From positions 1 through 21,096 of the forward strand of contig JAMCSO010000010.1 in assembly GCA_023379075.1 (NCBI GenBank): DNA of 21,096 nucleotides, in the 5' to 3' direction. The notes beneath the pieces were generated by a model. That model had not been told where the DNA came from and did no database searches. It worked only from the letters and a program-made list of their open reading frames with translations. Both the position numbers and the translations under genes were made by a program. Below, in pieces: positions 20,819-21,096 of this stretch (the first letter of the stretch is position 1; each line of letters begins with the position of its first letter). The stretch comes from Candidatus Martarchaeota archaeon. GTDB taxonomy: Archaea; Micrarchaeota; Micrarchaeia; Micrarchaeales; CABMGC01.

Positions 20819-21096
20819 ATGATCAAATCAGAAAAGATAGAATTTGTCAAAAATCTCAAAGAGGAGGTAAAGAGATACAAGGTAGTCGGAGTTATGCCGA
20901 TAAACGGCATACCTGACAGGCTTGTTCAGAAAGTCAGGAATGGACTTAAGGCAGATACCAAGATGGTTGTCGCAAGGAAGAAGCTTGTGGCCAGGGTTCT
21001 GGAAGATGAGAACCATAAGAAATTGTTACCTTTTGTAGAAGGCAATGTTGTCCTTGTATTATCAAACAAGGAGCTATCGATGTCTCTCCCCCCTCT
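20819..21096 (+). CDS. rplP0: Ribosomal protein L10 / acidic stalk protein P0 (uL10), N-terminal part
   Basis: 92 codons are visible from ATG 20819 to the window edge; the gene continues beyond. MIKSEKIEFVKNLKEEVKRY, then KVVGVMPINGIPDRLVQKVR and GLKADTKMVVARKKLVARVL match the L10 N-terminal rRNA-binding domain (V-V...I.G.P...LQ.iR..LR....V.K..L pattern). P0 anchors the L12/P1 stalk and recruits elongation factors. AGGTG lies 6 nt upstream, and the gap to the rpl1 stop is 8 nt, so the two are co-transcribed. The frame is open to the edge, with no stop. Confidence 0.93.
   Translation, partial: MIKSEKIEFVKNLKEEVKRYKVVGVMPINGIPDRLVQKVRNGLKADTKMVVARKKLVARVLEDENHKKLLPFVEGNVVLVLSNKELSMSLPP

Noticed and set aside
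1..21096. CRISPR arrays, tRNA or rRNA genes
   Set aside because: No regularly spaced repeats and no tRNA-like T-arm or anticodon-arm patterns were seen in the gaps; by-eye reading cannot exclude an intron-containing or split tRNA.

Overview
The window looks like a piece of an archaeal chromosome, most likely from the DPANN/ARMAN type (Micrarchaeota-like), with Thermoplasmata as the main alternative. The archaeal assignment is firm: a family D DNA polymerase (DP1 plus DP2), the archaeal primase large subunit PriL, ribosomal proteins L1 and L10/P0 in archaeal order, TATA boxes about 25 nt ahead of start codons, and a class III (archaellin/pilin-type) signal peptide. The DPANN assignment is an inference from the pilin-LamG remnant, the compact gene packing and the mixed gene content.

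Layout. (1) 1-310: the end of an IS481/IS3-type DDE transposase, cut by the window edge, followed by a small hairpin. (2) 372-8106, minus strand: a tightly packed operon for a complex I-like enzyme, nuoA-B-C-D-H-I-J-K-L-N, with stop/start overlaps or 3-8 nt gaps. The NADH module (nuoEFG) and nuoM are absent from it. (3) 8158-8819, plus strand: an unrecognised gene of about 100 codons, divergent from nuoA, then a decayed pilin-LamG gene. (4) 8820-9927, minus: priL and a small zinc-finger protein. (5) 9977-13033: glyA (serine hydroxymethyltransferase), convergent with a duplicated ThyX-like gene. (6) 13034-13382: a 349-nt gap with a palindrome over a TATA-like core, an IS200/IS605-like stem-loop and a spaced inverted repeat. 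(7) 13383-13949: a Yip1-type membrane protein. (8) 13967-19235, minus: DP1, DP2 and ogt (DNA alkyl transferase) in one operon, with an ArsR-like regulator just upstream. (9) 19827-21096, plus: a small DUF1059-like protein, a T-rich terminator, and the L1-L10 ribosomal operon running off the right edge.

How the parts fit. The nuo operon would make a membrane ion pump that takes electrons from something other than NADH (not visible here) and passes them to a quinone. PriL and PolD are replication proteins, and ogt adds alkylation repair to the polymerase operon. GlyA makes methylene-tetrahydrofolate, the one-carbon donor a ThyX-type enzyme would use for dTMP, so the central region leans towards DNA precursor supply and replication. 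The points most worth checking are the reduced complex I with a charge reversal in NuoN, the tandem ThyX whose catalytic motif is split between halves, the PriL lacking the usual four-cysteine pattern, divergent gene pairs that seem to share one TATA element, and the structured gap at 13085-13331.
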